Shown here piece by piece: positions 7,863 through 16,500 of a stretch of 45,865 bases of DNA. The notes beneath the pieces were generated by a model, which saw only the letters and a program-made list of their open reading frames with translations, was not told where the DNA came from and searched no databases. The DNA comes from Oscillospiraceae bacterium (GTDB lineage Bacteria > Bacillota > Clostridia > Oscillospirales > Ruminococcaceae). A program made the position numbers and the translations under genes. The first letter of the stretch is position 1. Each line of letters opens with the position of its first letter. Location: the NCBI GenBank assembly GCA_024695445.1, contig JAILIG010000052.1, forward strand, positions 1 to 45,865, given 5' to 3'.

Positions 7863-10145
7863 TCACTGCTCTGTCAGCAGCGATGCGGGTGTTTTGTCCG
7901 CGATGCTCCGCAGACGAATCAGCGTATACCCGCAGATCACGGCCGAGAAGATGAGAGAGAGCAGCAGGAAGCCGGTGACCGGATAAGACAGCGGCATGGC
8001 CGAAAACGCCCGGATATGCGGCAGCAGTGCAACCGTCAGGCCGGTTATGACAGCGGCGGCCGCAACAGCCAGCAGGGATGTGAAAACCATATCATACCAG
8101 AGTGTCAGGAGCACTTCCCTTCCGGTTGCGCCAAGCGATTTCATGATCGCAATTTCCTGTCTCCGTTCCAGCACAACGATCTTGACGAAGGAACTGATCA
8201 TCATCAGAGAAACCAGTGCCAGAATCAGACCGATCAGAATGAACGCGAGCCGGTAGAACTGCGTCTGCTGCCCGACCGTGAATTTCAGCATTTCCTGCTG
8301 TAAATAGCAGGTGTATTCATTGCCGGATTCCGCATCCGTGCGGATCCGGTCGGGCGGATATTCGTCCGATGCGTAGACATCGAGCTGCACCGGCTCGATC
8401 TGACGCATCCGGTCGGCAAGCTCTTCTGTTCCGCAGATTCCGATTCGGTCATCCTGATAAACGCCGCAGATTTTCACCTCGAACAGGCCGTTCAGATTGA
8501 TCGCCATCGGCACCGCGCACAGTGCCTCCTGCACATCCTGCGGAATCCTGCCAGCTTTGATTTCCTCCTCTGTCTGCCCGCAGGCAATTTGCAGATTTGC
8601 CAGCGCATACGGGAGCAGCGAGGACGGGAGCATGATCTCCGCCGTGCTTTCCGGCGCCTTGCCGAACAGGATCTGCTCATCGCCAGTCAGCGTGACAAAC
8701 GGGCCGTAAACGCCCTCGCCGCTCTTCCAGACGGTCGCGTCCTTCCGGGCGGGCTCGTTCCGGAACCGTTCCGCCGTGATGCGATGTGCGAGCGCGTACC
8801 CGACCTGCTGCCGCACCAGCTCATACAGGCTGTCGGCCGCAATGAAGGAATACATCTTGTCAAAGGGGTTCACGGTGCGGTTGATGCCGCAGACCTGATA
8901 GGTCACGGTATTTCCGGAGCCGTCCTGAAGCATGACCGTCTGCCCGACCGCATTCTCCGGACTGCCGAAAAGTGCTGCCGCCGAATCCTCCGCAAGGATG
9001 ATTTCCCCGGCGTTCTGCGGGAATGTACCGGTGATGTCATAGGACATGATGCGCTCCTCAAAGAAGGCGTCCAGCGCGATTTCCTTGATGACAGCGCTGC
9101 ACGAAAGCTCCTGCGTACACAGCAGCCATGAATCCGAGCCGGCATAAACCGGCACGATTTCCTTTGCACCGTATTTCTGCGTGATTTCGGCGATTTTCTC
9201 CTGCGTAAACGGAAGCTCCCGCTGCCCGTAGTCCAGTGTGGCGGGATAGAACAGGCTGATCAGGTCGCTTTCCAGATAATTCACATTGACCTTGCGGGAC
9301 ATTTTCGAGCCGGAATTCTGCAAGGCGGACACGATCACGAGAGAGGTGATGGCCAGTGCGATCACCAGCGCAATGGAGATAATTCTGGAAAGCCGCCGCT
9401 TTACGCTGTTTTTTCCGAGCATGAACACCGAACGCCAGCTCGTCCGGCGCGCCTGCGGCTTGCGCTGCGGACCGGCCGCGGGCGGAGCACTTTCCTCCGT
9501 CTGCCGCAGGATTTCGTCTGCGGCGACCGTGCCGTCCGAAAGCCGGATCAGGCGGTCGCCGTATTTGCGCGCCATTGCCTCATCATGCGTCACGACAATG
9601 CAGTAATGGTCCTGTCTGATTTCCCGCAGGAGCTGAAAAACGCGCTCGGAGTTTTCGGAATCCAGATTGCCGGTCGGTTCATCTGCCAGCAGAATATCCG
9701 ATTGCTTGCAGATGCTCCGGATAACCGCGGTGCGCTGCTTTTCTCCGCCGGACAGGGTTTCGGCGCTTTGCGCAGCGTCCTTCAGATTCAGATTGCGGAT
9801 CTGTGCTTCCAGCGCATCCGGGCTGATTTTCGCATCGGCATATTCCAGACCGAGCAGGATATTGTCCCGGACAGACAGCCCGGGAATCAGATTGTAATGC
9901 TGGAAGATGAAGCCGACTTTCCTGCCGCGGTATGCGGGCAGATCACCGGCAATATCGGTCCCCTGAAACAGCACCTTTCCGGATGTCGGATTGTCAAGAC
10001 CGCCGAGCAGATTCAGCAGCGTTGTTTTGCCGGCACCGGAGGTCCCGACCAGAAAGGTGAGCTCTCCGCGGCGGAATTCGAGGTCAATGTTCTTCAGCAC
10101 CTTTTTGCCGCCGAAGGATTTTTCAATATGCTGCAGCCGGATCAT
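7863..10145 (-). CDS. MacB-type ABC transporter: ATPase fused to FtsX-like permease
   Basis: 760 aa. Residues 1-220 are an ABC ATPase with Walker A GTSGAGKT (34-41), signature LSGGEKQR (131-138), Walker B ILLADEP (151-157) and a switch His in VVTHD. A membrane helix (about 255-275), a large extracytoplasmic domain (about 280-620) and three C-terminal helices follow. This is the MacB arrangement of type VII ABC systems, which move peptides, proteins or lipids across the envelope from the outer face of the membrane, or transmit signals. The ATG overlaps the stop of the upstream 592-aa gene by 4 bp (ATGA), so the two are translationally coupled. The most likely cargo is the secreted protein encoded at 12076-12567, but this is inference from gene order. 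Confidence 0.88.
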   Translation of the reverse strand: MIRLQHIEKSFGGKKVLKNIDLEFRRGELTFLVGTSGAGKTTLLNLLGGLDNPTSGKVLFQGTDIAGDLPAYRGRKVGFIFQHYNLIPGLSVRDNILLGLEYADAKISPDALEAQIRNLNLKDAAQSAETLSGGEKQRTAVIRSICKQSDILLADEPTGNLDSENSERVFQLLREIRQDHYCIVVTHDEAMARKYGDRLIRLSDGTVAADEILRQTEESAPPAAGPQRKPQARRTSWRSVFMLGKNSVKRRLSRIISIALVIALAITSLVIVSALQNSGSKMSRKVNVNYLESDLISLFYPATLDYGQRELPFTQEKIAEITQKYGAKEIVPVYAGSDSWLLCTQELSCSAVIKEIALDAFFEERIMSYDITGTFPQNAGEIILAEDSAAALFGSPENAVGQTVMLQDGSGNTVTYQVCGINRTVNPFDKMYSFIAADSLYELVRQQVGYALAHRITAERFRNEPARKDATVWKSGEGVYGPFVTLTGDEQILFGKAPESTAEIMLPSSLLPYALANLQIACGQTEEEIKAGRIPQDVQEALCAVPMAINLNGLFEVKICGVYQDDRIGICGTEELADRMRQIEPVQLDVYASDEYPPDRIRTDAESGNEYTCYLQQEMLKFTVGQQTQFYRLAFILIGLILALVSLMMISSFVKIVVLERRQEIAIMKSLGATGREVLLTLWYDMVFTSLLAVAAAAVITGLTVALLPHIRAFSAMPLSYPVTGFLLLSLIFSAVICGYTLIRLRSIADKTPASLLTEQ

Positions 10146-11920
10146 ATTTTATCACCGCCTATTCTCTGCTTTTCCAGCCAGAATCCATAGTATACGGAGC
10201 CCGGAAACGGAACGGAAGCAGCGTCCGTACCGAACAGCCCCGTTTCCTTCCGGTACGCTTCCGCAAATGCGCACAATTCGTCATGCCTTGAGAAATCGTT
10301 TCGTTCCGCAAAGCAGACGCCGAATAAAAATGTGCTGTAAAGATCCGGTGTGCCGCCCTGCACGGCGCATATGCCGCGGTCTGTTTTCAGAGCCTGATAG
10401 GCATTTTGCAGGTCCTGTCCGGAGACCAGATCTGCTTCCAGCATATCGTTCAGCAGCAGGATGTCTGTGAATCCGGCCGTCTGCCGTTCGGAGGCGGCCG
10501 CCGTGCGGAGCATCCGGAGCAGCTTGTCTCGCTGGTGCTTGTTCAGCTTTACATCCACATTGTGCAGCTGTAAATTCTGGATGAGCTCCACCGCTTTCCG
10601 TTCGGCGTTCAGCATTGCCGCATCGGGCTTTCGGGAGTCCGCAGCTGCGATGATCCGGTCAAACATCTTCTGATAGGTGCCGGCAGGACACAGATAGGAA
10701 TACTGATTCATTATCCCGTCTATTGCGGTCAGGTAATAGAGCTGTTCGATCTGTTCCGCTTCATTCTGTTCTGTTTCCAGCCTGGCGTATTCTTCCTTCA
10801 GAAATGTATTGATCTTGCCGCGGTTCAGCGCCGTCCCTGTTTTTTCTGCAAGGAATACACCGTAAGCAGTCTGCTCTGCATTCAGCTCGGTCTGAAAGAC
10901 CGGCTCCTGCTGCAGACATTTCTGAACCGCAGCGGTCAGCGCTGCTTTCGCCGCCGGATTTCCGGCCGCGTCGATCCCGCGCATTGCATCGGCAAGCATG
11001 AGTGCATCCAGCTTGGAGGTAATCAGAGCTGCTGCCTGCTGTTCATCCAGCGCGTTATAAAAGCCGCGGATCCTTGAATCCTGCGCCCTGCCGCCGAACA
11101 GCTCCGCAACAGACCGGAAATCCCGCTCCGCCGTCAGTGCGCTGATGCCTGTCAGCTTCGCAGATTCATACAGTTCAGACCATGCCGCAAACCAGTTTGC
11201 CTGCTGCCGGACGGTTTCGGTGCAGTCCAGATTCAGCACCTGATAAAGATGCAGAATGTCACCGCCTGCATTGAAAAATGCGAGGGAAGGATTCGTGTCG
11301 AACCGGTATCCCTGCATGGCTTTTTCTGCGCCCTCCTGCAGCGAAAACAGCCTGCTTTCCTTCAGCGCCGGAATATGCTCCGCACAAAAGGCAGTCAGCG
11401 CAATCTTCTTGTGCATATCGTCGTTCTCATCGACAAGGAAAAACAGATGGTTATTCTGATCGTAGAAACGGCTGAACGCCCGGAGCGTTCTGCTTTCATC
11501 ATAGTCCGAAGCATTGCAGCCGGATCCGAGCTCGGCATAATAAACCAGATTGACAATGTCCATCGTATCGGGGGCAGGCAGCCTGATCTGCGAAAGCTGA
11601 TGCTGCAGATCCTCCTGCAATTCCGGTGCGTCAAATACCCTTGCAAACTGATACAGGGCGTAAAGTCCCTGCAAATCCTCCGGCGCACTGTAATGGACAA
11701 ATCCGGCAGTGGTTTCATTTTCAACATAGTACTGCATCAGCATATTGCTGACAGCAGCGATTTCCTGCTCTGACAGAGAGGCGCCGATGCCGCTCAGCTC
11801 CCGCAGACTTCTGCCCGTCCGGAACCGGAACGGGCGCGTTTCCCGGTAATACCAGAGCGCGCCTGCTGCGATCAGACAGACCGCGGCGGCCGTGACAATC
11901 AATTTCCGCTTGATACTCAT
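10142..11920 (-). CDS. Membrane-anchored protein of unknown function, partner of the MacB-like transporter
   Basis: 592 aa. I do not recognise the family. A single hydrophobic helix at about residues 7-24, flanked by Lys/Arg, is followed by about 565 mostly helical residues without further membrane segments, so the bulk should lie outside the membrane. The many regular short helices suggest a helical-repeat or alpha-alpha-toroid fold. There is no membrane-fusion-protein lipoyl motif, so it is not an obvious MacA. The start ATG follows TAGGAG. The stop overlaps the transporter start by 4 bp. Upstream, separated by a terminator, lies the small secreted protein gene on the same strand. It could be a cargo-binding, maturation or immunity component of the unit. 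Confidence 0.75.
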   Translation of the reverse strand: MSIKRKLIVTAAAVCLIAAGALWYYRETRPFRFRTGRSLRELSGIGASLSEQEIAAVSNMLMQYYVENETTAGFVHYSAPEDLQGLYALYQFARVFDAPELQEDLQHQLSQIRLPAPDTMDIVNLVYYAELGSGCNASDYDESRTLRAFSRFYDQNNHLFFLVDENDDMHKKIALTAFCAEHIPALKESRLFSLQEGAEKAMQGYRFDTNPSLAFFNAGGDILHLYQVLNLDCTETVRQQANWFAAWSELYESAKLTGISALTAERDFRSVAELFGGRAQDSRIRGFYNALDEQQAAALITSKLDALMLADAMRGIDAAGNPAAKAALTAAVQKCLQQEPVFQTELNAEQTAYGVFLAEKTGTALNRGKINTFLKEEYARLETEQNEAEQIEQLYYLTAIDGIMNQYSYLCPAGTYQKMFDRIIAAADSRKPDAAMLNAERKAVELIQNLQLHNVDVKLNKHQRDKLLRMLRTAAASERQTAGFTDILLLNDMLEADLVSGQDLQNAYQALKTDRGICAVQGGTPDLYSTFLFGVCFAERNDFSRHDELCAFAEAYRKETGLFGTDAASVPFPGSVYYGFWLEKQRIGGDKI

Positions 11921-11933
11921 AAAGTGCTGCTCC

Positions 11934-11974
11934 TAAAAAAACGGGCGCAGAATGAATTCATCATTCTGCACCCG
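11934..11974 (-). terminator. Intercistronic terminator/attenuator
   Basis: A 14-bp stem (11942-11955 with 11961-11974, one G-U pair) has a 5-nt loop and is followed on the minus strand by seven T. It sits between the secreted protein gene and the 592-aa gene, so most transcripts should stop here and only part continue into the transporter genes. Confidence 0.8.
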
Positions 11975-12075
11975 TTCGTATCATATGATTTGCTGCTCAG
12001 AAATGAAGAACTGAATCAACTGAATGATTTGGTGCGACGGGTGCTGAATTGTTTGGAGAGATGGGATTCGTTTCT

Positions 12076-12567
12076 TTAGTTCGAGTAAACATTATAGAAG
12101 GTGGAACCGTCCTGAAGCGTTGCGTGTGTATACATATCGTAGTTCCATGCGGCCAGCATACCGGTATGCTTGTAGTGAAGCTGGACACTGATCAGGTAGG
12201 TGTTGTAATTGGTGTAGGAATAGGTGACGGAGTGGCCGCTGATGCTGGAGCTTGCATTCGGACCGCTCGGCGTAATGCCGATCGACAGGGAGCCGAGTCC
12301 GGTGCAGCTGATGATATCCTGATGCGTGATGCTGGTCAGGTAGAACGGATTTGAGCCGTACCAGAAGGTTCTGGAGGATCCGTCAGCGCCCCACCAGACA
12401 TCCCAGAAATTGGATTGTCCCCAGAATGTGCAGGAATAGGAGGTTTTGGTGCTGCTTCCGCACATATTGACAGTACCTTCGCCGGATTTTGCTTCGGCAG
12501 AGAGTCCGCCCAGCAGCGAGGCCGCCAGAACGGAGCTGATCATAGCACTCATAAATTTTTTGTTCAT
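12076..12567 (-). CDS. Small secreted protein of unknown family, candidate cargo of the adjacent transporter
   Basis: 163 aa. I chose ATG at 12567 (MNKKFMSAMISSVL) because GAAAGGAA lies just upstream; a longer frame to 12660 would read through the leader palindrome. A typical signal peptide ends at SAEA. The mature part (about 140 aa) is rich in aromatic residues, Ser, Thr and Gly, with three Cys (NMCGSS, YSCTFW, ISCTGL) and a Trp cluster (FWDVWWGADG). The composition suggests a compact extracellular beta protein. A consensus promoter and a strong terminator directly after the gene would give high expression relative to the downstream transporter genes, as is common for secreted effectors or bacteriocin-like products. 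I do not recognise a family, and the known lactococcin 972 pattern is absent. Confidence 0.75.
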   Translation of the reverse strand: MNKKFMSAMISSVLAASLLGGLSAEAKSGEGTVNMCGSSTKTSYSCTFWGQSNFWDVWWGADGSSRTFWYGSNPFYLTSITHQDIISCTGLGSLSIGITPSGPNASSSISGHSVTYSYTNYNTYLISVQLHYKHTGMLAAWNYDMYTHATLQDGSTFYNVYSN

Positions 12568-12643
12568 AGTAGTTCCTTTCTCATCAAATCGGTTGGTAAG
12601 ACTGAAAGTGGAATAACAATGTAAATGGATGCGATGAAAAGTG

Positions 12644-12662
12644 AAATGTTTCAGAAACATTT
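12644..12662. promoter_or_regulatory. 19-bp perfect palindrome in the leader (candidate operator)
   Basis: AAATGTTTC-A-GAAACATTT. It starts about 30 bp downstream of the -10 element, inside the predicted transcript. The single-base centre is too tight for an RNA hairpin without opening the inner pairs, which favours a protein-binding site on DNA. Confidence 0.55.
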
Positions 12663-12691
12663 GCGGATTGATGCAGTGCTATAGCATTTTC

Positions 12692-12720
12692 ATTATACAA
12701 AAAAAGGAAATGCTTGTCAA
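12692..12720 (-). promoter_or_regulatory. Consensus promoter of the small secreted protein gene
   Basis: Minus-strand TTGACA (12720-12715), 17 bp, TATAAT (12697-12692). The leader to the start codon is about 118 nt. Confidence 0.85.
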
Positions 12721-12746
12721 GTACTCTTAATGGAAAATAAATACTT

Positions 12747-13034
12747 TTATTTTTGAATATACCCGGCGCTTGCCGCCGGCTGACAGACGGTCGCTGCGGC
12801 TGGCGGATGCGCTGCGGACGCAGCAAAAAACACGCTGCTTTCCTCCTCATCGGCAGAAGGGAACCGCTGACATTTGGTGTCCACTGAGGAGGACATACAC
12901 GCGAGACCGCCGTCAGCTGCGCCTCTGTCCACATTGCAGGCGGCCTTCATCTGGGAATTGCTCTTTGTGGCAAGGATGATGTGCGCACAGACAAACGCAC
13001 CCGCAAGGGTAAACTTCAGAATGTGCTTTTTCAT
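12747..13034 (-). CDS. Putative small exported protein of unknown function
   Basis: 95 aa if started at ATG 13034, which follows AAGGAGAA at good spacing. The N-terminus (MKKHILKFTLAGAFVCAHIIL) looks like a signal peptide or membrane anchor. The remainder has four Cys (ACNVD, ACMSS, KCQRF, VCQPA) and is rich in Ala and Ser. I do not recognise it. Support comes from the promoter (TTGACT-17-TACAAT) and ribosome binding site; both belong to a sequence block that recurs at 40783-40870 upstream of a start-less coding fragment. Coding potential is modest, so it may be a decayed gene. Confidence 0.45.
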   Translation of the reverse strand: MKKHILKFTLAGAFVCAHIILATKSNSQMKAACNVDRGAADGGLACMSSSVDTKCQRFPSADEEESSVFFAASAAHPPAAATVCQPAASAGYIQK

Positions 13035-13080
13035 GTCATTTCTCCTTGTATCTGAATATGGTGTGTCAGGAGAAATATCT

Positions 13081-13109
13081 ATTGTAATCGGTTTCAGCGG
13101 AAAAGTCAA
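13081..13109 (-). promoter_or_regulatory. Promoter of the putative small exported protein
   Basis: Minus-strand TTGACT (13109-13104), 17 bp, TACAAT (13086-13081). The surrounding 80 bp is closely similar to 40783-40870. Confidence 0.65.
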
Positions 13110-13302
13110 GAAAGAGTTTTTATATTTGCCGTCATTATTATCCGGTCAGGTGCTGCCCGCAGAACGGGAAAACTGCCGGATATCGTGAACGCGGAAAGCT
13201 GCGGGCGACGGGCTGTCTGCTCCTGCTTCGTATAAAGTACGGAGGCAAATGAATCGAAAAGAAGCACCGCCATGACAGAAAGGCTTGTTCGCAATATTTC
13301 GC

Positions 13303-13331
13303 TTGACATTACAATGACAGAATGATATAAT
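13303..13331 (+). promoter_or_regulatory. Promoter of the large M4 peptidase gene
   Basis: TTGACA (13303-13308), 17 bp, TATAAT (13326-13331). The leader to the start codon is about 170 nt. Between 13110 and 13302 I see no gene. Confidence 0.8.
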
Positions 13332-13407
13332 GGCAATGTCTGATTATATTTTTTACAATGAGTCGACAGAATCTTGCGTCAGGAGGTGTATAGAGGCAAC
13401 TCATGTG

Positions 13408-13435
13408 TACCGGAATACGGAATCTGTTTCCGGTA
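13408..13435 (+). other. Stem-loop in the 170-nt leader of the M4 gene
   Basis: TACCGGAA (13408-13415) pairs with TTCCGGTA (13428-13435). It lies between an early AGGAGG (13381-13386) and the one that serves the chosen start. No known riboswitch class is recognised. Confidence 0.4.
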
Positions 13436-13507
13436 TGCAGCAGAAACGGGAATAGATTTCCCTATCAGCAGCAACAAACCAATACCGCAAACAAAAGGAG
13501 AATGATT

Positions 13508-16500
13508 ATGCAAAAACGATTTGGCGCTTTTATCCTGACATTTATGAGTTTGTTTCTGACCTGCTTTCTGACCGGTCTGCCCGCCGATGCCGCGGAACAG
13601 TCCGGTGTTGAGGTGTCGGTTTCTTCCGGCAAGGAGGAATACGCCGCGGCAGAAGATGCGGATATCAGCTTTTCGATCCGCAACACGAACGATGCCGACA
13701 TCGACGGCGTGAACTGGAAACTGCAGCTGCCGGACGGCCTTACCGCCAAAAGCGGCAGCCTCTCCGGCGAGAATCTCCGCATCCGTGCCGGCGAAAGCTA
13801 TGAGGGAAGCGTTTCCGTGGAGCTCGCAGCACCGGATACCACCGAAGCCGCCACAGAGCCCGCAGCAACAGAATCTGCACCGGAGACCACCGCTGCACCG
13901 GGCGTCGATGCCGGCGAGAGCACATCTGCACTCTGCATATTCGGTGTCATTGCCGCCGCGGCCGCACTGGCGTGGATGACGCGGAAAAAGAGCAAAAAGC
14001 TGTTCGGCATCCTGAGCGTGTTCTTCTGCGCGGGGCTGATCGCGCTTTCTGCGCCGGCACGCATTTTTGCAGCCGACGAAGACAGCATTTCCGTCGAGGC
14101 TGAAAAGAAAATCAGGATTGACGGCACGGACTACACGGTCAAGCTCAGTGTCACAGCGGATGCGATGCAGGAAGCCGCGAATCCGGGCGATTTTTACGCT
14201 TGGGCGGAATACAGCAGGGAAAATAACACAATCACCGTCAAATGGCAGGCACAGGAGGGTGCTTCCGGCTACAAGGTCTATGACAAAGCAAATACGGAAA
14301 CGCCGCTTGCAGAAGTCAAGGACAAAACCGAATATGTCTGTCCGCCGGATGAAACGGCAAAGGCAAAGTATGTCTTTTATGTCGCTGCGGAATCCGCAGA
14401 CGGAAAGCAGACCGTTTCCAACGATGTGACGGTCAGACAGAACAGCGACGGCAGCTACACTTTCTCTGACATCGACAGTGACCGCGACGGTCTGGATGAT
14501 CTGGACGAGATCACCCGCAAGACCGACCGCCTAAATCCGGACACCGACGGAGACGGGCTGAAGGACGGCTATGAGGTCAATCTGGCAAGCACGGATCCGC
14601 TGACCGCTGACACGGACGAAAACGGCACATCGGACGGTGCGGAGGACTTTGACGGTGACGGCATTCCGACGCAGCAGGAGGGCCAATACCGCGCCAATCC
14701 GTATGCAGGCGACACCGATGAAGACGGTTTCCCGGACAGCTACGAGATTGCGAACGGCATGAATCCGTCAGCCGCAGATCCGATTGTGATCGATGACGAG
14801 AAGGTGACCAATGTGAAAGATTATACCTTGACGGATATTGAAGCGTTCAATGAAAACGAAGAATACCCGCTGGAAGTCTTCTACAACGATGACAAGTTCA
14901 TCGAGCGGATCAACGGCTTATATGCAACGGAGAAGATTCAGAATGCACAGGATGCACTGTATTCTCTGTATCACATCAAGAGCCTGCTTGGAATGAAGGA
15001 CCCCGCGGCGGAGCTGAAATTTACACGGACAGTTTACAGTCAGTGGTCGGTTTCCTATTCGTTCAATCAGGTATATCAGGGCGTAGAGGCAGAAGGCAGA
15101 ACCGTCACGATCACCTGCAAAAAGGACGGCAAGATTTCTTCGGTCTTCTCCGGCTATCTGTGCGACAAACACTTCAAAAAGCTGAATCTGAAGCCGACCG
15201 TCACGAAGCAGCGCCTGAAGCAGATCGTGAACAGCGGCTCTGACAAGCCGGTCGAAATCTACACCTCTGATCTTTGCATCAGAATGAATCCGGAAGCAGT
15301 ACTGGTCTACCGTGTGGTGACAAGCGCACAGAAAACAGTCTGGATTGATGCGCATACCGGAAAGATCGTGTACGAAAAGAGCAATTTCTTACAATACAGC
15401 GGTCATTACGCAGTAGAGGCACTGGATGAATACAGCAAAAGCCGGTTTATTGATGTCCAGGTTATAACAGAAGACACAACCGACACCTATTATATGCGCT
15501 ACGACACATATAAAACAGGAGCTTATCGGTTCAATGACTCATATGTCCAAAACGCCATTGGCAGCACTTTGCCGGATGTCGAAAGTTCCGGCGGCATTTC
15601 GGCATACAACAGAGCCATTGATCTCAGTGATCCGAATCATCCGTTTACGCCAAGCAGAGACGGATGGGACAGTCAGGCGGTTTCTGCATACTGTAATTTC
15701 TTTGAGGTGCGCAAACGCTATGCATCCAAAGGCTATTACGGACTGAACGGTCAGAATGGATCAGCTTCAATTTTTGTCCGTGCCAATCCCATATTTGGTG
15801 TAGGACCGATTACAGCAAATGCGGCATATGGTCCGGTTACAATACCCGGCGGTTCAACATATGATGCAGTGTTTTTCACCGATCAGTGTGAGCGGTTTGC
15901 CACATATGCAAATGATCACTATGTATACGGACACGAATACGGTCACGCTGTTGTAAACCATAATAATGCCCAGTCCGGGGTGCTCAGTACTATGTTTATG
16001 GGCACAGTGAATGAAGCGTATGCCGATGTTTTCGGCTGCTGGGTCGATAAGAAATGGGCAGCCAGATCGGAGCCTCTCCGAGATATTACCAATCCTCATA
16101 ATTCAAAAAACCCTAAAAAAATCGGTGACAAGTACTATGATGCAAATACCGCGGATCCGCATCTGAACTCAACGATCATATCTTATGCCGCCTATCTGCT
16201 CAATACGAAATACGATTATTCACTTGATGAACTGTTTGATGTTTTCAAAGTGTCCGTGGGGGATCTAAGCGATTCAATGACAACATTTGATGAAATCAGA
16301 ACCTCTTTGGCATCTGCTGCGCGCACGATCGGCTATTCAAAAGAAAAAGTTCTCCATATTTATGACGCTTTTGAAGAGGTCGGTGTGACAAGACCGAAAA
16401 GCAGCGCGTTAATCATCGTCACAGAAGGCAGTAAATGCATCAAACACGCCACGGTGGCAATCTCGAATGGCGACACAAACAAGACCGGACTGACGGACGA

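Noticed and set aside
12076..12567. Lactococcin 972-type bacteriocin
   Set aside because: The gene order with a transporter fits loosely, but the sequence lacks the family pattern, is too long, and the 592-aa neighbour has one membrane helix and not many.
13403..13507. Upstream ATG as start of the large M4 protein
   Set aside because: It would place 35 odd residues before a clean signal peptide. AAAGGAG with correct spacing supports ATG 13508.
14455..14790. Dockerin in the large M4 protein
   Set aside because: The Asp-rich repeats have TSP3-like spacing (DTDGDGLKDGYE), not the dockerin F-hand pattern, and lie in the middle of the protein.
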